From contig JAMOTL010000047.1 of the NCBI GenBank assembly GCA_027062285.1, positions 1 through 40,549 on the forward strand: a DNA stretch of 40,549 nucleotides, written 5' to 3'. The notes beneath the pieces are model-generated. The model made no database searches and was not told the DNA's origin. It was given only the letters and a program-made list of their open reading frames with translations. A program made the position numbers and the translations under genes. The stretch comes from Nautiliaceae bacterium. GTDB taxonomy: Bacteria > Campylobacterota > Campylobacteria > Campylobacterales > Nautiliaceae. Below, piece after piece: positions 27,976 to 37,450 of the stretch; the stretch's first letter is position 1, and each line of letters begins with the position of its first letter.

Positions 27976-27983
27976 ATTATACT
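27976..27983. promoter_or_regulatory. Overlapping divergent -10 elements, diguanylate cyclase and mqnC
   Basis: TATAAT on the minus strand (27976-27981) and TATACT on the plus strand (27978-27983) overlap by four bases in the 63-base gap. Each is about 28-29 bases from its start codon. -35 boxes are weak. Confidence 0.6.
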
Positions 27984-28010
27984 AAATTAATCGGACATTA
28001 AGGAGTAAAA

Positions 28011-29057
28011 TTGAGGCTTAGCACCAAAGAAGCAATAAATTTAATTAAAAATGAAAAACTCGTGAATCTTGGACAAATGGCATATGAAAAAAAACAACAA
28101 CTTCATCCGAAAAAAATCACTACTTTTATAGTAGACAGGAATATAAACTATACCAACACCTGCTGGGTTGATTGTAAATTTTGTGCTTTTTACAGACATA
28201 AAAAAGACGAAGACGCTTATTTACTTAGTTTTGAGGAGATTGATAAAAAAATTGAAGAATTAATAGAAATAGGCGGCACTCAAATCTTATTTCAAGGCGG
28301 AGTTCATCCAAGTTTAAAAATTGATTATTATGAAAAATTGGTCGAACATATTCATAAAAAATATCCAAATATCACCATTCACGGATTCAGTGCGCCCGAA
28401 ATAGATTATATTGCCAAAATATCTAAAATCCCTATAAAAGAAGTTTTAATAAGACTTAAAGAAAAAGGTCTCAGTTCCATACCGGGAGCCGGTGCGGAAA
28501 TATTAAGCGACAGGGTAAGAGATATTATAGCTCCAAAAAAAATCAGTTCGGATAGATGGCTTGAAATTCATAAAACAGCTCACGAAATCGGTTTGAATTC
28601 AACAGCTACTATGATGTTTGGAACAGTTGAAAGTATTGAGGAAGTTGTGGAACATTGGGAAAAAATCAGACGACTTCAAGATGAAACCGGAGGATTTAGA
28701 GCTTTTATTATGTGGTCGTTTCAACCTTACAACACGGCTTTAATGAAAGAAGGAATCGTAACACATAAAACTTCGTCAAACAGATATCTAAGATATTTAG
28801 CGGTTAGCAGACTGTTTTTGGATAATTTTAAAAATATACAAAGTTCATGGGTAACTCAGGGAAGTTATATCGGTCAGATGGCTCTTTTATACGGGGCAAA
28901 CGATTTAGGCTCAACCATGATGGAAGAAAACGTAGTAAGAAGTGCCGGTGCTCAAAACAGAATGAATCAAGAAGAAATGATAAGACTCATAAAAGATGTA
29001 GGCGAAATCCCTGCTAAAAGAAATACGGCATATGAAATCCTTGAAATTTATGATTAA
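28011..29057 (+). CDS. mqnC: Cyclic dehypoxanthinyl futalosine synthase (radical SAM)
   Basis: A 348-residue radical SAM enzyme of the futalosine menaquinone pathway, forming the cyclic spiro intermediate from dehypoxanthine futalosine. The cluster motif CxxxCxxC is at C51, C55 and C58 (CWVDCKFCAF); GGTQILFQGG and FSAPEIDYIA follow, and the C-terminal NVVRSAGAQNRM is typical of MqnC rather than MqnE. The start is TTG at 28011 with AGGAG at 28001-28005. It stands alone between two minus-strand blocks; its 3' end overlaps the nitrilase-fold gene by four bases. Menaquinone is the expected respiratory quinone. Confidence 0.92.
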   Translation: MRLSTKEAINLIKNEKLVNLGQMAYEKKQQLHPKKITTFIVDRNINYTNTCWVDCKFCAFYRHKKDEDAYLLSFEEIDKKIEELIEIGGTQILFQGGVHPSLKIDYYEKLVEHIHKKYPNITIHGFSAPEIDYIAKISKIPIKEVLIRLKEKGLSSIPGAGAEILSDRVRDIIAPKKISSDRWLEIHKTAHEIGLNSTATMMFGTVESIEEVVEHWEKIRRLQDETGGFRAFIMWSFQPYNTALMKEGIVTHKTSSNRYLRYLAVSRLFLDNFKNIQSSWVTQGSYIGQMALLYGANDLGSTMMEENVVRSAGAQNRMNQEEMIRLIKDVGEIPAKRNTAYEILEIYD

Positions 29058-29827
29058 AAATCAAGCTCTTTTGAGAGTTTATTAAATTTCCACTCTTTTC
29101 TTGCTTCTTTAACTAAATCTTTTGAAATATTTACAATACCAAGCTCCTCTTTATTGCCAAGAGTCATTATTTCTTCGCCTTCCGGAGATATTACGAAACT
29201 TTTTCCATAAAATTCCCAATCTTTCCAGTGTCCGACTCTATTGACTCTAATCACGTACATATTATTTAAAAAAGCCTGTGTTTTTAACATTTCAAACCAT
29301 CGCTGATGCGAATTAAAAGCTCCTACACTAAGAACGCTCACCAAATCCACTTTCTTTTCTCTGAAATATTTCCAAAAAGCGTCAAAATGAGCCTCAAACC
29401 CAAACATCGCTCCTATTCTATATTTGCCTATACTAAATACTAAAGGTTTATTTTCTTTTTTTGAAAAAAATTTCTCTTCGTTCCAGTGTGGATAAGGCAT
29501 ATAAACCTGTGAATAGTAATATCTTACTTTTCCATTTAAAAATTTACCTATTACTTTATATTTTTTATCGCCTTTTATTAAAACCAAAGGGGCTAAAATT
29601 GTCATATTATAAGAAAGCGACAATCTTTTTAATAATTTTATTTGATGATTCGTCTGATTTTTAATAAAACTCACGGGCATAGTTTCAATTTCTTTAAAAA
29701 ATCTATTTAATAAATATTCCGGTAATAAAAAAAGCTTGACATTTTCTCTTTTAGCCTGAGCCAGATAATAATTTATCTTAGCTTTGTCAAGAGGTAAAGC
29801 ATCTGATTGTAAAAAGGCTATTTTCAT
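29054..29827 (-). CDS. Carbon-nitrogen hydrolase-fold protein lacking catalytic residues
   Basis: A 257-residue protein of the nitrilase superfamily by overall pattern: E37 in LLPEYLL matches the catalytic glutamate, IGAMFGFEAHFDAFW is the nucleophile elbow, and RVNRVG with SFVISPEGE are family segments. However, the elbow has glycine (G143) where ICYE/ICYD normally has the nucleophilic cysteine, and the YRKxHL lysine position reads Q107 in YSQVYM. It is therefore probably not an active amidase, or uses altered chemistry. Its ATG overlaps the xseB stop as ATGA and it is the last gene of the metY-metX block. Function unknown. Confidence 0.85.
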   Translation of the reverse strand: MKIAFLQSDALPLDKAKINYYLAQAKRENVKLFLLPEYLLNRFFKEIETMPVSFIKNQTNHQIKLLKRLSLSYNMTILAPLVLIKGDKKYKVIGKFLNGKVRYYYSQVYMPYPHWNEEKFFSKKENKPLVFSIGKYRIGAMFGFEAHFDAFWKYFREKKVDLVSVLSVGAFNSHQRWFEMLKTQAFLNNMYVIRVNRVGHWKDWEFYGKSFVISPEGEEIMTLGNKEELGIVNISKDLVKEARKEWKFNKLSKELDF

Positions 29828-29997
29828 TTAATCTCTTGAAACTGAAGTTTTGCTTCTTCAATCATTTTTGTGGCTTCTTCTAAAAGTTTTATACCTTTTT
29901 TATAATATTCCATAGCTTCATGAAGAGTTATTTCCGGGTCGTTTAATTTCTCAAGAAGCTTTTTAGCCTCTTCAAGTTTTTTTTCAAAATCTTGCAT
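29824..29997 (-). CDS. xseB: Exodeoxyribonuclease VII small subunit
   Basis: A 57-residue gene that is easy to miss because of its length. It begins MQDFEKKLEEAKKLLEKL, then has the XseB hallmark NDPEITLHEAMEYYKKG and a helical end EATKMIEEAK. XseB is a two-helix protein that binds XseA to form the single-strand exonuclease VII. Its ATG lies 14 bases inside the 3' end of metX and its TGA overlaps the next ATG (ATGA), so it is embedded in the operon. The large subunit xseA is not in the window. Confidence 0.9.
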   Translation of the reverse strand: MQDFEKKLEEAKKLLEKLNDPEITLHEAMEYYKKGIKLLEEATKMIEEAKLQFQEIK

Positions 29998-31102
29998 CCA
30001 AATCTCCTTTTAATATATCACTGATTAAATAATCGAATTTTTCAATTTCAACTAAAAAGCTATCATGGCCATAATCGCTATCTATTTCATAATATTGGCA
30101 TCTGCCCCCTACTTTATCCATATATTTTTTAATATTTCTCATTTCCTGAGGGAAAAAAAGCGTATCTCCGCTAAAACCTATTAAATACATTTTATCTTTT
30201 ATCTGTGAAAACGCTTCATTTAAAGAATTAAATCCTCTGCCTATATCAAAAAGTGAAATTGCTTTTAAAAGATATATATAGCTTAAGGCATCAAACCATT
30301 TAGGAAACATCGCGCCGTTATATTCCAAATAAGATTCCACCTGAAATCTTCCAAACAGTTCAAACATACCGTCAGTTTTCACATATTCTCTGCCGAATTT
30401 TTTTTCAAACGTAGCCGGTGATATATAATTCAAATACCCGATCATTCTTGCCGCGGCAAGACCTTTCATTCCTTTTTCTCTTATTATTTCAGGATCATAG
30501 TTTCCGTCTTTAAATTCACTGTCGGCTCTTATAGCTTCAATCATCGCTTTATTTATCGCTATTACGTAAGGTTTAGTCTGATACGTAGTGGCAATCGGAA
30601 TAACATATTCCGCAAATCCCGGATAATCCACTGCCAGTCGTAATGCCTGCATACCTCCCATACTTCCGCCCACAACAGCTTTTAATTTTTTAATACCCAA
30701 TGAATCCAATAAAATTTTTTGGGCTTTTACCATATCCTTTATTGTGATTACGGGAAATTTAAGTCGGTACCTTTCATTACTTCCGGGATAAATAGGGCTC
30801 ATAGGTCCGGTAGATCCGAAGCAGCTTCCTATTACATTTGTGGCAATTACAAAATATTTAGTCGTATCAATAGCTTTGCCATCTCCTATTAACCCGTCCC
30901 ACCATCCCGGTTTTCTATCACCCTCATACCATCCAGCGGCATGATGCGAACCTGAAAGGGCATGTGTAATTAAAATAACATTATCTTTTTTGTCGTTTAA
31001 TTCCCCGTACGTTTCATATTTTATCTGCCAGGGTTCTAAAATTCTTCCGCTTTCCAGATATAACGGTTTGGTAAATTCGGCTATTTTAGTTTCTATTTTC
31101 AT
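29984..31102 (-). CDS. metX: Homoserine O-acetyltransferase
   Basis: A 372-residue alpha/beta-hydrolase-fold enzyme that activates homoserine for methionine synthesis using acetyl-CoA. The nucleophile elbow GGSMGGMQAL carries the catalytic serine, the oxyanion-side motif is THALSGSHHAAG, and SDYGHDSFLVE near the C-terminus supplies the catalytic histidine and aspartate. MetX-family enzymes can use acetyl or succinyl donors; the MetY partner nearby favours O-acetylhomoserine. It follows the GGDEF-EAL gene after 11 bases and overlaps xseB. Confidence 0.94.
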   Translation of the reverse strand: MKIETKIAEFTKPLYLESGRILEPWQIKYETYGELNDKKDNVILITHALSGSHHAAGWYEGDRKPGWWDGLIGDGKAIDTTKYFVIATNVIGSCFGSTGPMSPIYPGSNERYRLKFPVITIKDMVKAQKILLDSLGIKKLKAVVGGSMGGMQALRLAVDYPGFAEYVIPIATTYQTKPYVIAINKAMIEAIRADSEFKDGNYDPEIIREKGMKGLAAARMIGYLNYISPATFEKKFGREYVKTDGMFELFGRFQVESYLEYNGAMFPKWFDALSYIYLLKAISLFDIGRGFNSLNEAFSQIKDKMYLIGFSGDTLFFPQEMRNIKKYMDKVGGRCQYYEIDSDYGHDSFLVEIEKFDYLISDILKGDLDARF

Positions 31103-31113
31103 ATTTGCCTTTT

Positions 31114-33279
31114 TTATGAAATTTTATCATTTTTTAATCGGTTTATCGGTTGAGGCTTACAAAAATAAAATCCTTGATACTCATCAACCCCCATTTCTTT
31201 TAAAATTCTAAATATTTTTTCTCTACAAACATATTCCGCCGTAATCTGAATATTAAATTTTTTAGCAAATTGTATAATAATTTTTACTATTTCCCTGAAT
31301 TTTTCATTTTCTATATTCTTTACAATACTTGAATCGATTTTAAGATAATCCGGACTTAATTGAACAATATTTATAAAGTTAGAATAACCGCTGCCAAAAT
31401 CATCTATAGCTACTTTAGCATTAAATTTTTTTACGTTATTTATAAACCTTTTTACAACTTCAAAATCTTTAATACTTTCACTTTCAAGTATTTCAAAACA
31501 GACGTCATAATTTTTATTTTTTAAATTTTCGTAAATCATTTTTTTTATTTCATAATTATTTAAATCTTCAAAAGAAAGATTAATAGATACTGTTTTATTT
31601 ATTTCAGGCAGATAATTAAAAATTTTTTCCAGCATTATTTTTGAAAATTTCAAATACATTTTTGATTCTTTTAATAAATCCATAAAATCTTTGGGTTCAT
31701 ATACTACACCTTCCCATACTATTCTCATCAGAGCTTCATATTTTACAATTTCTTTGTTTTCATTTACTATACAATGAAAATAAGGTTCAATCGCCCTGTT
31801 TTCCAAAACTTTATGTAAAAACTGTATTTTATCTACTTTTTTTATCTGTTGGTATTCTATATTCTCATCAAAAAACATATATTTCTTGCTCTGCTGTTTA
31901 TAAGCAAATTTTAAGGCTATCTCCGCCGTTTCCAATAATCTTTTTTTATAATTACTGGCACCTATTGTAAAATTAATCACTACTCCATCATATGAGGGTT
32001 TGATATTTGAAAGTTTTATCAAATCTTCTTTTTTAACTTCTCTTTTCAACGGTATGGCAAATTCATCGCTTCCTATTTTATATACTTTTTCATAATAATT
32101 TTTTAAAGTTTTTTTCACCTGATTTAATATTTCGTCCCCGAAATTAAAACCGTATATATCATTCAAATCGGAAAAATCATCTATATCGATTAAAATCAAC
32201 CCTTGATAAGTTCCTTTATTAATATCTTCTATAAGTTTAGCCCTGTTAGGAAGTTGAGTTATTTCATCAAAGAAAAATTTTCTCAAAAATTTCTTTCTCA
32301 TCTGTTCGTAACTTCTTATTATTTCATTCATAATAAATTTAGATATGAAATAAGAAATAATAACAATGATAACGGTAATTAAAACAAGAAGAATTATCGC
32401 TTTTTTAAACAGCATATTTATATTCGCATAAACCTGATTTTCAATTTTTTTAAAATTTTCTAAAATTTGAGTTTCATACATTCCTTTTATAAAAACCCAA
32501 TTATAAGGTTTCATAATAGCAAAATAAGATATTTTTCTCTCATATCGTTTAGTTAGAGGATTTAAAAACATATAACTCACAAAACAATCGTCTCTTTTGG
32601 CTTTCAGACACTCGAAATACTCTTTTCTGTATTTATGTCCTTTTACATCAGAAATATTAATCGAAAGTTTTTTTCCTATTAACATTCTCAATTTAGGAGG
32701 CATATAAATAAGCTCACCTATTATTCCGCTTTTGTCTGGATTCCAATTATCAATTTTTCCTACAGAAATATAAGAAATTTTATTTTTATTATATTCATCA
32801 AGAAATTCGAAAATGCTCTTTTTAACGGTTTTTTCTATTTCTCGAGTATCAATACCCACCGCTTTAACTAAATTGTCTTCTTTTAACAATTTAATAAGAT
32901 AAGAACTGTTATTCGTTTCCAATAAATAAAATACCTTTCCTTTAATAATAAATGATTTAAGCATTGCCGAGTCATTATTAATTGAATCGAAAAATTTTAT
33001 TTTCGAATCCGAAGGAGTTTTAAAACCGGATTCTAAAAACATATATGCATTTTCAAAAACCGCTTTTCTGAGATAAGAAAAAGAAAGAATTAAAGAATCG
33101 ACTTCTTTTTTCAACTCCTGTTTTTTTTCTTTTATTAATTCAATTTTATCCTGTTGAAGTTTTTCCGTAGCTATATTTTGTAAAATGATTTTAAAAAACA
33201 CAAAAAACACACCTAACACAATAATAAATGAAATTAAAGGTATTAAAATTATAGAATTAATTAATTTTTTCAAAAGCAC
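31114..33279 (-). CDS. Membrane GGDEF-EAL protein with periplasmic sensor domain
   Basis: A 721-residue c-di-GMP signalling protein. Membrane helix 1 (about 9-33), a periplasmic Cache-like sensor (about 40-285, ending YFAIMKPYNWVFIKGMY), helix 2 (about 293-314), a GGDEF domain with GSDEF at 403-407, then an EAL domain with EAL at 515-517, DDFGSGYSN at 626-634 and the YQGFYF end. The EAL catalytic set looks intact, so phosphodiesterase activity is likely; the altered GGDEF may be weak or regulatory. The start is GTG at 33279, or possibly TTG at 33273, which is better spaced from AAAGG. It overlaps metY by up to 23 bases and precedes metX. Confidence 0.92.
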   Translation of the reverse strand: MLLKKLINSIILIPLISFIIVLGVFFVFFKIILQNIATEKLQQDKIELIKEKKQELKKEVDSLILSFSYLRKAVFENAYMFLESGFKTPSDSKIKFFDSINNDSAMLKSFIIKGKVFYLLETNNSSYLIKLLKEDNLVKAVGIDTREIEKTVKKSIFEFLDEYNKNKISYISVGKIDNWNPDKSGIIGELIYMPPKLRMLIGKKLSINISDVKGHKYRKEYFECLKAKRDDCFVSYMFLNPLTKRYERKISYFAIMKPYNWVFIKGMYETQILENFKKIENQVYANINMLFKKAIILLVLITVIIVIISYFISKFIMNEIIRSYEQMRKKFLRKFFFDEITQLPNRAKLIEDINKGTYQGLILIDIDDFSDLNDIYGFNFGDEILNQVKKTLKNYYEKVYKIGSDEFAIPLKREVKKEDLIKLSNIKPSYDGVVINFTIGASNYKKRLLETAEIALKFAYKQQSKKYMFFDENIEYQQIKKVDKIQFLHKVLENRAIEPYFHCIVNENKEIVKYEALMRIVWEGVVYEPKDFMDLLKESKMYLKFSKIMLEKIFNYLPEINKTVSINLSFEDLNNYEIKKMIYENLKNKNYDVCFEILESESIKDFEVVKRFINNVKKFNAKVAIDDFGSGYSNFINIVQLSPDYLKIDSSIVKNIENEKFREIVKIIIQFAKKFNIQITAEYVCREKIFRILKEMGVDEYQGFYFCKPQPINRLKNDKIS

Positions 33280-34519
33280 CTTTCAAATCGTCAATCAAAT
33301 CTTCAACATCCTCCAAACCTATACTAAGTCTTATAAGACCTTCAGGAACTCCCGCCGCTTTTAATTCTTCTTTGCTTAATTGCTGATGTGTCGTACTTGC
33401 AGGATGGGTTGCCAAAGATTTACTGTCGGCTATATTGGTCACTAATGAAAATATTTTAAGATTTTTTATAAACTTCTTAGCCTCTTCATAACTACCAAGT
33501 TCAAAACTCAAAATTCCTCCGGCATATTTTAAGTATTTTTTCGCCATTTTATAATTTTCGTCATTTTCTAAAAAAGGATAATTAACTTTTTTGACTTTAG
33601 GATGAGAATTTAAAAATTTCGCTACTTCAAAGGCTGAATCCGAATGTCTTTTGATTCTTAAATGAAGTGTTTCAAGACCATTTAATAAAAGCCATGAATT
33701 AAAAGGAGATATTACCGCTCCATAATCTCTAAGAAGTGCGAGTCTCGCTCTTGCTATAAAAGGATTGTCAAATTTTTCAGTATAAATTAACCCGTGATAA
33801 CTCTCATCAGGAGTGTTAAAATGAGAATATCTTTGATCTTTTAGTTTTTCTTTTATAAAAGGTGCCTCAACTATAATTCCACCAACCGCACTTCCGTTGC
33901 CTCCAATATATTTCGTAGCGCTGTGAACCACCACATCAACGCCCAGCTCAATAGGTTTTACACCATAAGGGCTAGCCAGAGTGTTATCACATATACTCAC
34001 TACTCCTTTTTCATTTACTATTTTTACTATTTCATCAAAATCAGGCACTGTCAAAGCCGGATTCGCAATACTTTCGAAAAGCACGGCTTTTGTGTTATCA
34101 TCAATTAACTCTTCAAGCATTTTAGGATTTTGCGGATCAAAATATTTAGCGGTAATTCCAAATTGTTTTAATGTTTGAGTTGAAAGTGTAATACTCCCTC
34201 CGTAAAGTTTGGTAGAGATTACTATATTGTCCCCGCTTTTTACAAGATTCGCAATAGAATAAAAAATAGCAGCCATTCCACTGGCGGTAGCCAATGCGTC
34301 CACTCCTCTCTCAAGTGCCGTAACTCTTTTTTCAAAAACTCTGGTCGTCGGATTACCGATTCTCGTATAAATATTGCCTTCTTCTTCCAAATTAAAAAGT
34401 CTCGCGGCATGGTCGGTATCTTCGTATTCATAAGCAGTAGTCATATAAATAGGTACTTGCATTGTTTTTTGAGAGTCTTTATCATATCCGTAATGTAAAG
34501 CGAGTGTAGCATCTTTCAT
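33257..34519 (-). CDS. metY: O-acetylhomoserine sulfhydrylase
   Basis: A 420-residue PLP enzyme of the Cys/Met metabolism family, making homocysteine from O-acetylhomoserine and sulfide. ASGMAAIFYSIANLVKSGD, the DNTLASPYG PLP-contact segment and the lysine motif VVHSATKYIGG are visible; LATHPASTTHQQL near the end is typical of MetY. The size is standard for the family. It leads the block with GGDEF-EAL, metX, xseB and the nitrilase-fold gene, and shares a divergent promoter with cmoA. Direct sulfhydrylation suits a sulfide-rich habitat, which is an inference. Confidence 0.94.
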   Translation of the reverse strand: MKDATLALHYGYDKDSQKTMQVPIYMTTAYEYEDTDHAARLFNLEEEGNIYTRIGNPTTRVFEKRVTALERGVDALATASGMAAIFYSIANLVKSGDNIVISTKLYGGSITLSTQTLKQFGITAKYFDPQNPKMLEELIDDNTKAVLFESIANPALTVPDFDEIVKIVNEKGVVSICDNTLASPYGVKPIELGVDVVVHSATKYIGGNGSAVGGIIVEAPFIKEKLKDQRYSHFNTPDESYHGLIYTEKFDNPFIARARLALLRDYGAVISPFNSWLLLNGLETLHLRIKRHSDSAFEVAKFLNSHPKVKKVNYPFLENDENYKMAKKYLKYAGGILSFELGSYEEAKKFIKNLKIFSLVTNIADSKSLATHPASTTHQQLSKEELKAAGVPEGLIRLSIGLEDVEDLIDDLKGAFEKIN

Positions 34520-34550
34520 ATTAGAACCTTTTTTGATAAAATGATTAAAA

Positions 34551-34558
34551 ATTATACC
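34551..34558. promoter_or_regulatory. Overlapping divergent -10 elements, metY and cmoA
   Basis: On the minus strand TATAAT (34551-34556) is about 32 bases before metY; on the plus strand TATACC (34553-34558) is 12 bases before the TTG of cmoA. A TTGATA at 34533-34538 is only 14 bases from the plus -10, so the plus promoter is weaker evidence. Confidence 0.45.
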
Positions 34559-34569
34559 AAAGGAAGAGC

Positions 34570-35280
34570 TTGAAAGATAAAGTTTTCGCCAAACCTATCG
34601 AAAAACAGTTCGAATTTGACGAAGAAGTTGCAAGTGTATTTGACGACATGTTAAACAGAAGCGTACCTTTTTACAAAGAAAACCTAAATTTACAAATAGA
34701 AATTTTGAAAAATTTTTTACAAAAAAACGATAAAGTTATTGATTTGGGAAGCTCAACCGGTACGTTTTTAATAGAATTGGCAAAAAAAAGTAATAAAAAG
34801 TTAAATTTAATAGGTATAGATAATTCCGAAGCTATGATTAAAAGGGCAAAAAACAAAGCAAAGGCATTCGGAGCCGATGTAAAATTTATAAATTCCGATT
34901 TTTTAGAATATGATTTTTCAGATTCAAAAGCTATTGTGGCAAATTATACCGTTCAGTTTATAAGACCTTTAAAACGGGAAAAACTTATTAAAAAAATATA
35001 TGATTCTTTAAACAACGACGGTATTTTTCTGATGAGTGAAAAATTAATTACAGAACATAAAAAATTAAATAAGATTATGATCGATATTTATTATGATTAC
35101 AAAAAGAAAATGGGTTACAGCGAATTCGAAATATCACAAAAAAGAGAAGCCCTCGAAAATGTTCTTATTCCTTACACGATGAATGAAAATATAGAAATGT
35201 TAAAAAATGCCGGTTTTAATGATATTGAAGTTATTTTCAGATGGAATAACTTCGCTACTTTTATTGCTTTTAAGAATTAA
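34570..35280 (+). CDS. cmoA: Carboxy-S-adenosyl-L-methionine synthase
   Basis: A 236-residue SAM-dependent enzyme. CmoA converts SAM and prephenate to carboxy-SAM, used by CmoB to make 5-oxyacetyluridine at wobble position 34 of tRNAs. The N-terminal [20 protein letters not shown] is a CmoA hallmark, followed by the SAM loop [28 protein letters not shown] and the conserved C-terminal [11 protein letters not shown]. The start is TTG at 34570 with AAAGGAAG just upstream. It is divergent from metY and its end overlaps flhA by 11 bases. cmoB is not in the window. Confidence 0.93.
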   Translation: MKDKVFAKPIEKQFEFDEEVASVFDDMLNRSVPFYKENLNLQIEILKNFLQKNDKVIDLGSSTGTFLIELAKKSNKKLNLIGIDNSEAMIKRAKNKAKAFGADVKFINSDFLEYDFSDSKAIVANYTVQFIRPLKREKLIKKIYDSLNNDGIFLMSEKLITEHKKLNKIMIDIYYDYKKKMGYSEFEISQKREALENVLIPYTMNENIEMLKNAGFNDIEVIFRWNNFATFIAFKN

Positions 35281-37450
35281 AATCAATACTTATATTCCCA
35301 AGTACTTCAAATTTAGCATTAGGGTCGATTTCAGCATGTGAGAGTACTACCACCTCAACTCCGAATCTCTCCAATATCTCAGCAAGTGGTTTTCTTATAA
35401 GAGGATCGACTATCAATACTACAGGCGCTACCCCTTTATTTATCAGTTCGGCTGCTGCGTTATTCACCTCTTCAACGAGTTTATTCATTTCCGCAACTGT
35501 CAGCATAAACTGTTTTTGTTCCCCTTGCTGTTTTAATTTGGACATAAGATACTGCTCCGTTGGGGCATCGAAAGTAATTAATTTGATAGTCCCGTCTTCA
35601 CTTTCGTAAAGTTTGGTAATAACACGGCTTAGAGCACTTCTTACATGCTCCACAATCGTATCGACATTTTTTGTGTATTCGGCAATATCCGCTACCGTTT
35701 CAAGAATGGTTATCATATCTTTAATAGGAATTTTTTCATGAAGCAAAGATTTTAGAACTCTTTGAATAAGTCCTATACTTGCGACTTTTAAAGCGTCATC
35801 GACAACTGCAGGATAATCTTTTTTGACTCTATCAAGAAGTGCCTGAACATCTTGGCGGGTTAAAAGCTCTTCTGCGTATTTTTTTATAATCTCACTAATA
35901 TGAGTTACGATTACGGTAGAAGGATCTACAACGGTATATCCGTTCATTAGCGCTTCTTCTTTTTTGTCTTCATCTATCCACAAAGCTTCGATTCCGAATG
36001 CCGGCTCTTTTACTTTTATTCCTTCAATTTCCTCGATAACCATAGGAGTGGACATGGCAAGGTATTTGTCCGGATAAATTTCACCTTTGGCAACTTCCAC
36101 TCCTTTTAACAAAATTTGATATTCGTTAGGTTTTAAATTCAAATTATCTTTAATTCTTATCTGAGGTACCAAAAAACCGAAATCCGCCGCTATTTTTTTA
36201 CGCATAGCCTTTATTCTGTCAAGCAAATCACCTCCCTGGTTGGGGTCTGCTATTTTTATCAGCTGATAACCTATATCAAGTTCCAAAAGCTCCACTTTTA
36301 AAATATCCTCTAAAACTTTTTCCTCTTCTTTTGCCGCTTCTTCAGGAGATTTTTTCTTTTCTTTTTCTTTTTTAAGTTCTTCCTTTTCTTTCTCAGGCAG
36401 CTTTGTAACAGGTTTTTTCTTTTTTCTGAATTTGTTTAAAAGCTCGCTAATAGGATCAACACCTTTTTGAGTTTCCATCATAAGATATCCGGCGATTAAA
36501 AATATACTTCCCACAAACAGCATACTTCCTGTAGGAAATCCTGGAATAAAAGCCATAAATATTATAATAATGCCTACTATTAAAACGACTTTATAATCAC
36601 GCATCAATTGTTTGATAACGCCCTCTGCGAAGTTTGTTTCATCTTTAGTGGCACGCGTAATAATAATACCTGTAGCCGTAGATACCATAAGTGCCGGAAT
36701 CTGCCCTACAAGCCCATCCCCTACCGTTAAAATCGTAAAAGTTTGAGCGGCCTGGGCCAAATCCATCCCGTATTGAAACACCCCTATTAAAAATCCGGCA
36801 ATAATATTTACAATAGTAATAATTATCCCCGCAATCGCATCACCTTTTACGAACTTACTAGCCCCATCCATAGCTCCGTAAAAATTCGCCTCTTTTATAA
36901 GCTCTTCACGGCGTTTTTTGGCTTCTTGTTCATCAATAAGCCCTGCGTTTAAATCAGCATCAATCGCCATCTGCTTACCCGGCAAAGCATCAAGAGTAAA
37001 TCTTGCCGCAACTTCAGCAACCCTTGTGGAACCCTGTGTAATTACCAAAAAGTTGATAACTACTAAAATAATAAATACAATAATTCCTATTACGTAATTT
37101 CCTCCTACTACGAACTCTCCAAATGCCGTAATGATTTTACTAACGGCGTCGGGCCCTTCGTAACCTTTACTTAAAATCATTCTTGTAGTGGCTACATTTA
37201 ATGAAAGTCTATAAAGAGTCACTATTAAAATAATTGTCGGAAATGTTGTAAAATCGGTAGGTTTCGGAATATATAAAGAAAGCATTAAAATTAAAACTGA
37301 TACCGCTAAAGATATTGTAAGAAAAAAGTCTAATATTCCACTCGGTAGTGGAACTATAATTATTAAAAGAATGGCAAAAACAAAAAAAACAACTCCGATA
37401 TCGGTAATTTCGCTAAATAAACGAAGCGAATTTTTTAATTTATTTATCAG
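35270..37450 (-). CDS. flhA: Flagellar biosynthesis protein FlhA (export gate)
   Basis: FlhA is the export-gate membrane protein of the flagellar type III secretion system. The first ATG, at 37285, would remove the first membrane helix. Upstream of it the frame stays open to a stop at 37454-37456 and encodes clear FlhA sequence, including [16 protein letters not shown] and [15 protein letters not shown]. No ATG, GTG or TTG exists there; a CTG at 37450, about 8 bases after AGGA, would give 726 residues starting MINKLKNS. FHIPEP-family marks [31 protein letters not shown] and [16 protein letters not shown] and a cytoplasmic FlhA-C domain (after about residue 360) are normal. The 5' end overlaps the Rrf2 gene. 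Confidence 0.9.
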   Translation of the reverse strand: MINKLKNSLRLFSEITDIGVVFFVFAILLIIIVPLPSGILDFFLTISLAVSVLILMLSLYIPKPTDFTTFPTIILIVTLYRLSLNVATTRMILSKGYEGPDAVSKIITAFGEFVVGGNYVIGIIVFIILVVINFLVITQGSTRVAEVAARFTLDALPGKQMAIDADLNAGLIDEQEAKKRREELIKEANFYGAMDGASKFVKGDAIAGIIITIVNIIAGFLIGVFQYGMDLAQAAQTFTILTVGDGLVGQIPALMVSTATGIIITRATKDETNFAEGVIKQLMRDYKVVLIVGIIIIFMAFIPGFPTGSMLFVGSIFLIAGYLMMETQKGVDPISELLNKFRKKKKPVTKLPEKEKEELKKEKEKKKSPEEAAKEEEKVLEDILKVELLELDIGYQLIKIADPNQGGDLLDRIKAMRKKIAADFGFLVPQIRIKDNLNLKPNEYQILLKGVEVAKGEIYPDKYLAMSTPMVIEEIEGIKVKEPAFGIEALWIDEDKKEEALMNGYTVVDPSTVIVTHISEIIKKYAEELLTRQDVQALLDRVKKDYPAVVDDALKVASIGLIQRVLKSLLHEKIPIKDMITILETVADIAEYTKNVDTIVEHVRSALSRVITKLYESEDGTIKLITFDAPTEQYLMSKLKQQGEQKQFMLTVAEMNKLVEEVNNAAAELINKGVAPVVLIVDPLIRKPLAEILERFGVEVVVLSHAEIDPNAKFEVLGNISIDFNS

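Noticed and set aside
35270-37285. Shorter FlhA starting at the first ATG
   Set aside because: It would delete the first conserved membrane helix, which is clearly encoded upstream in the same open frame.
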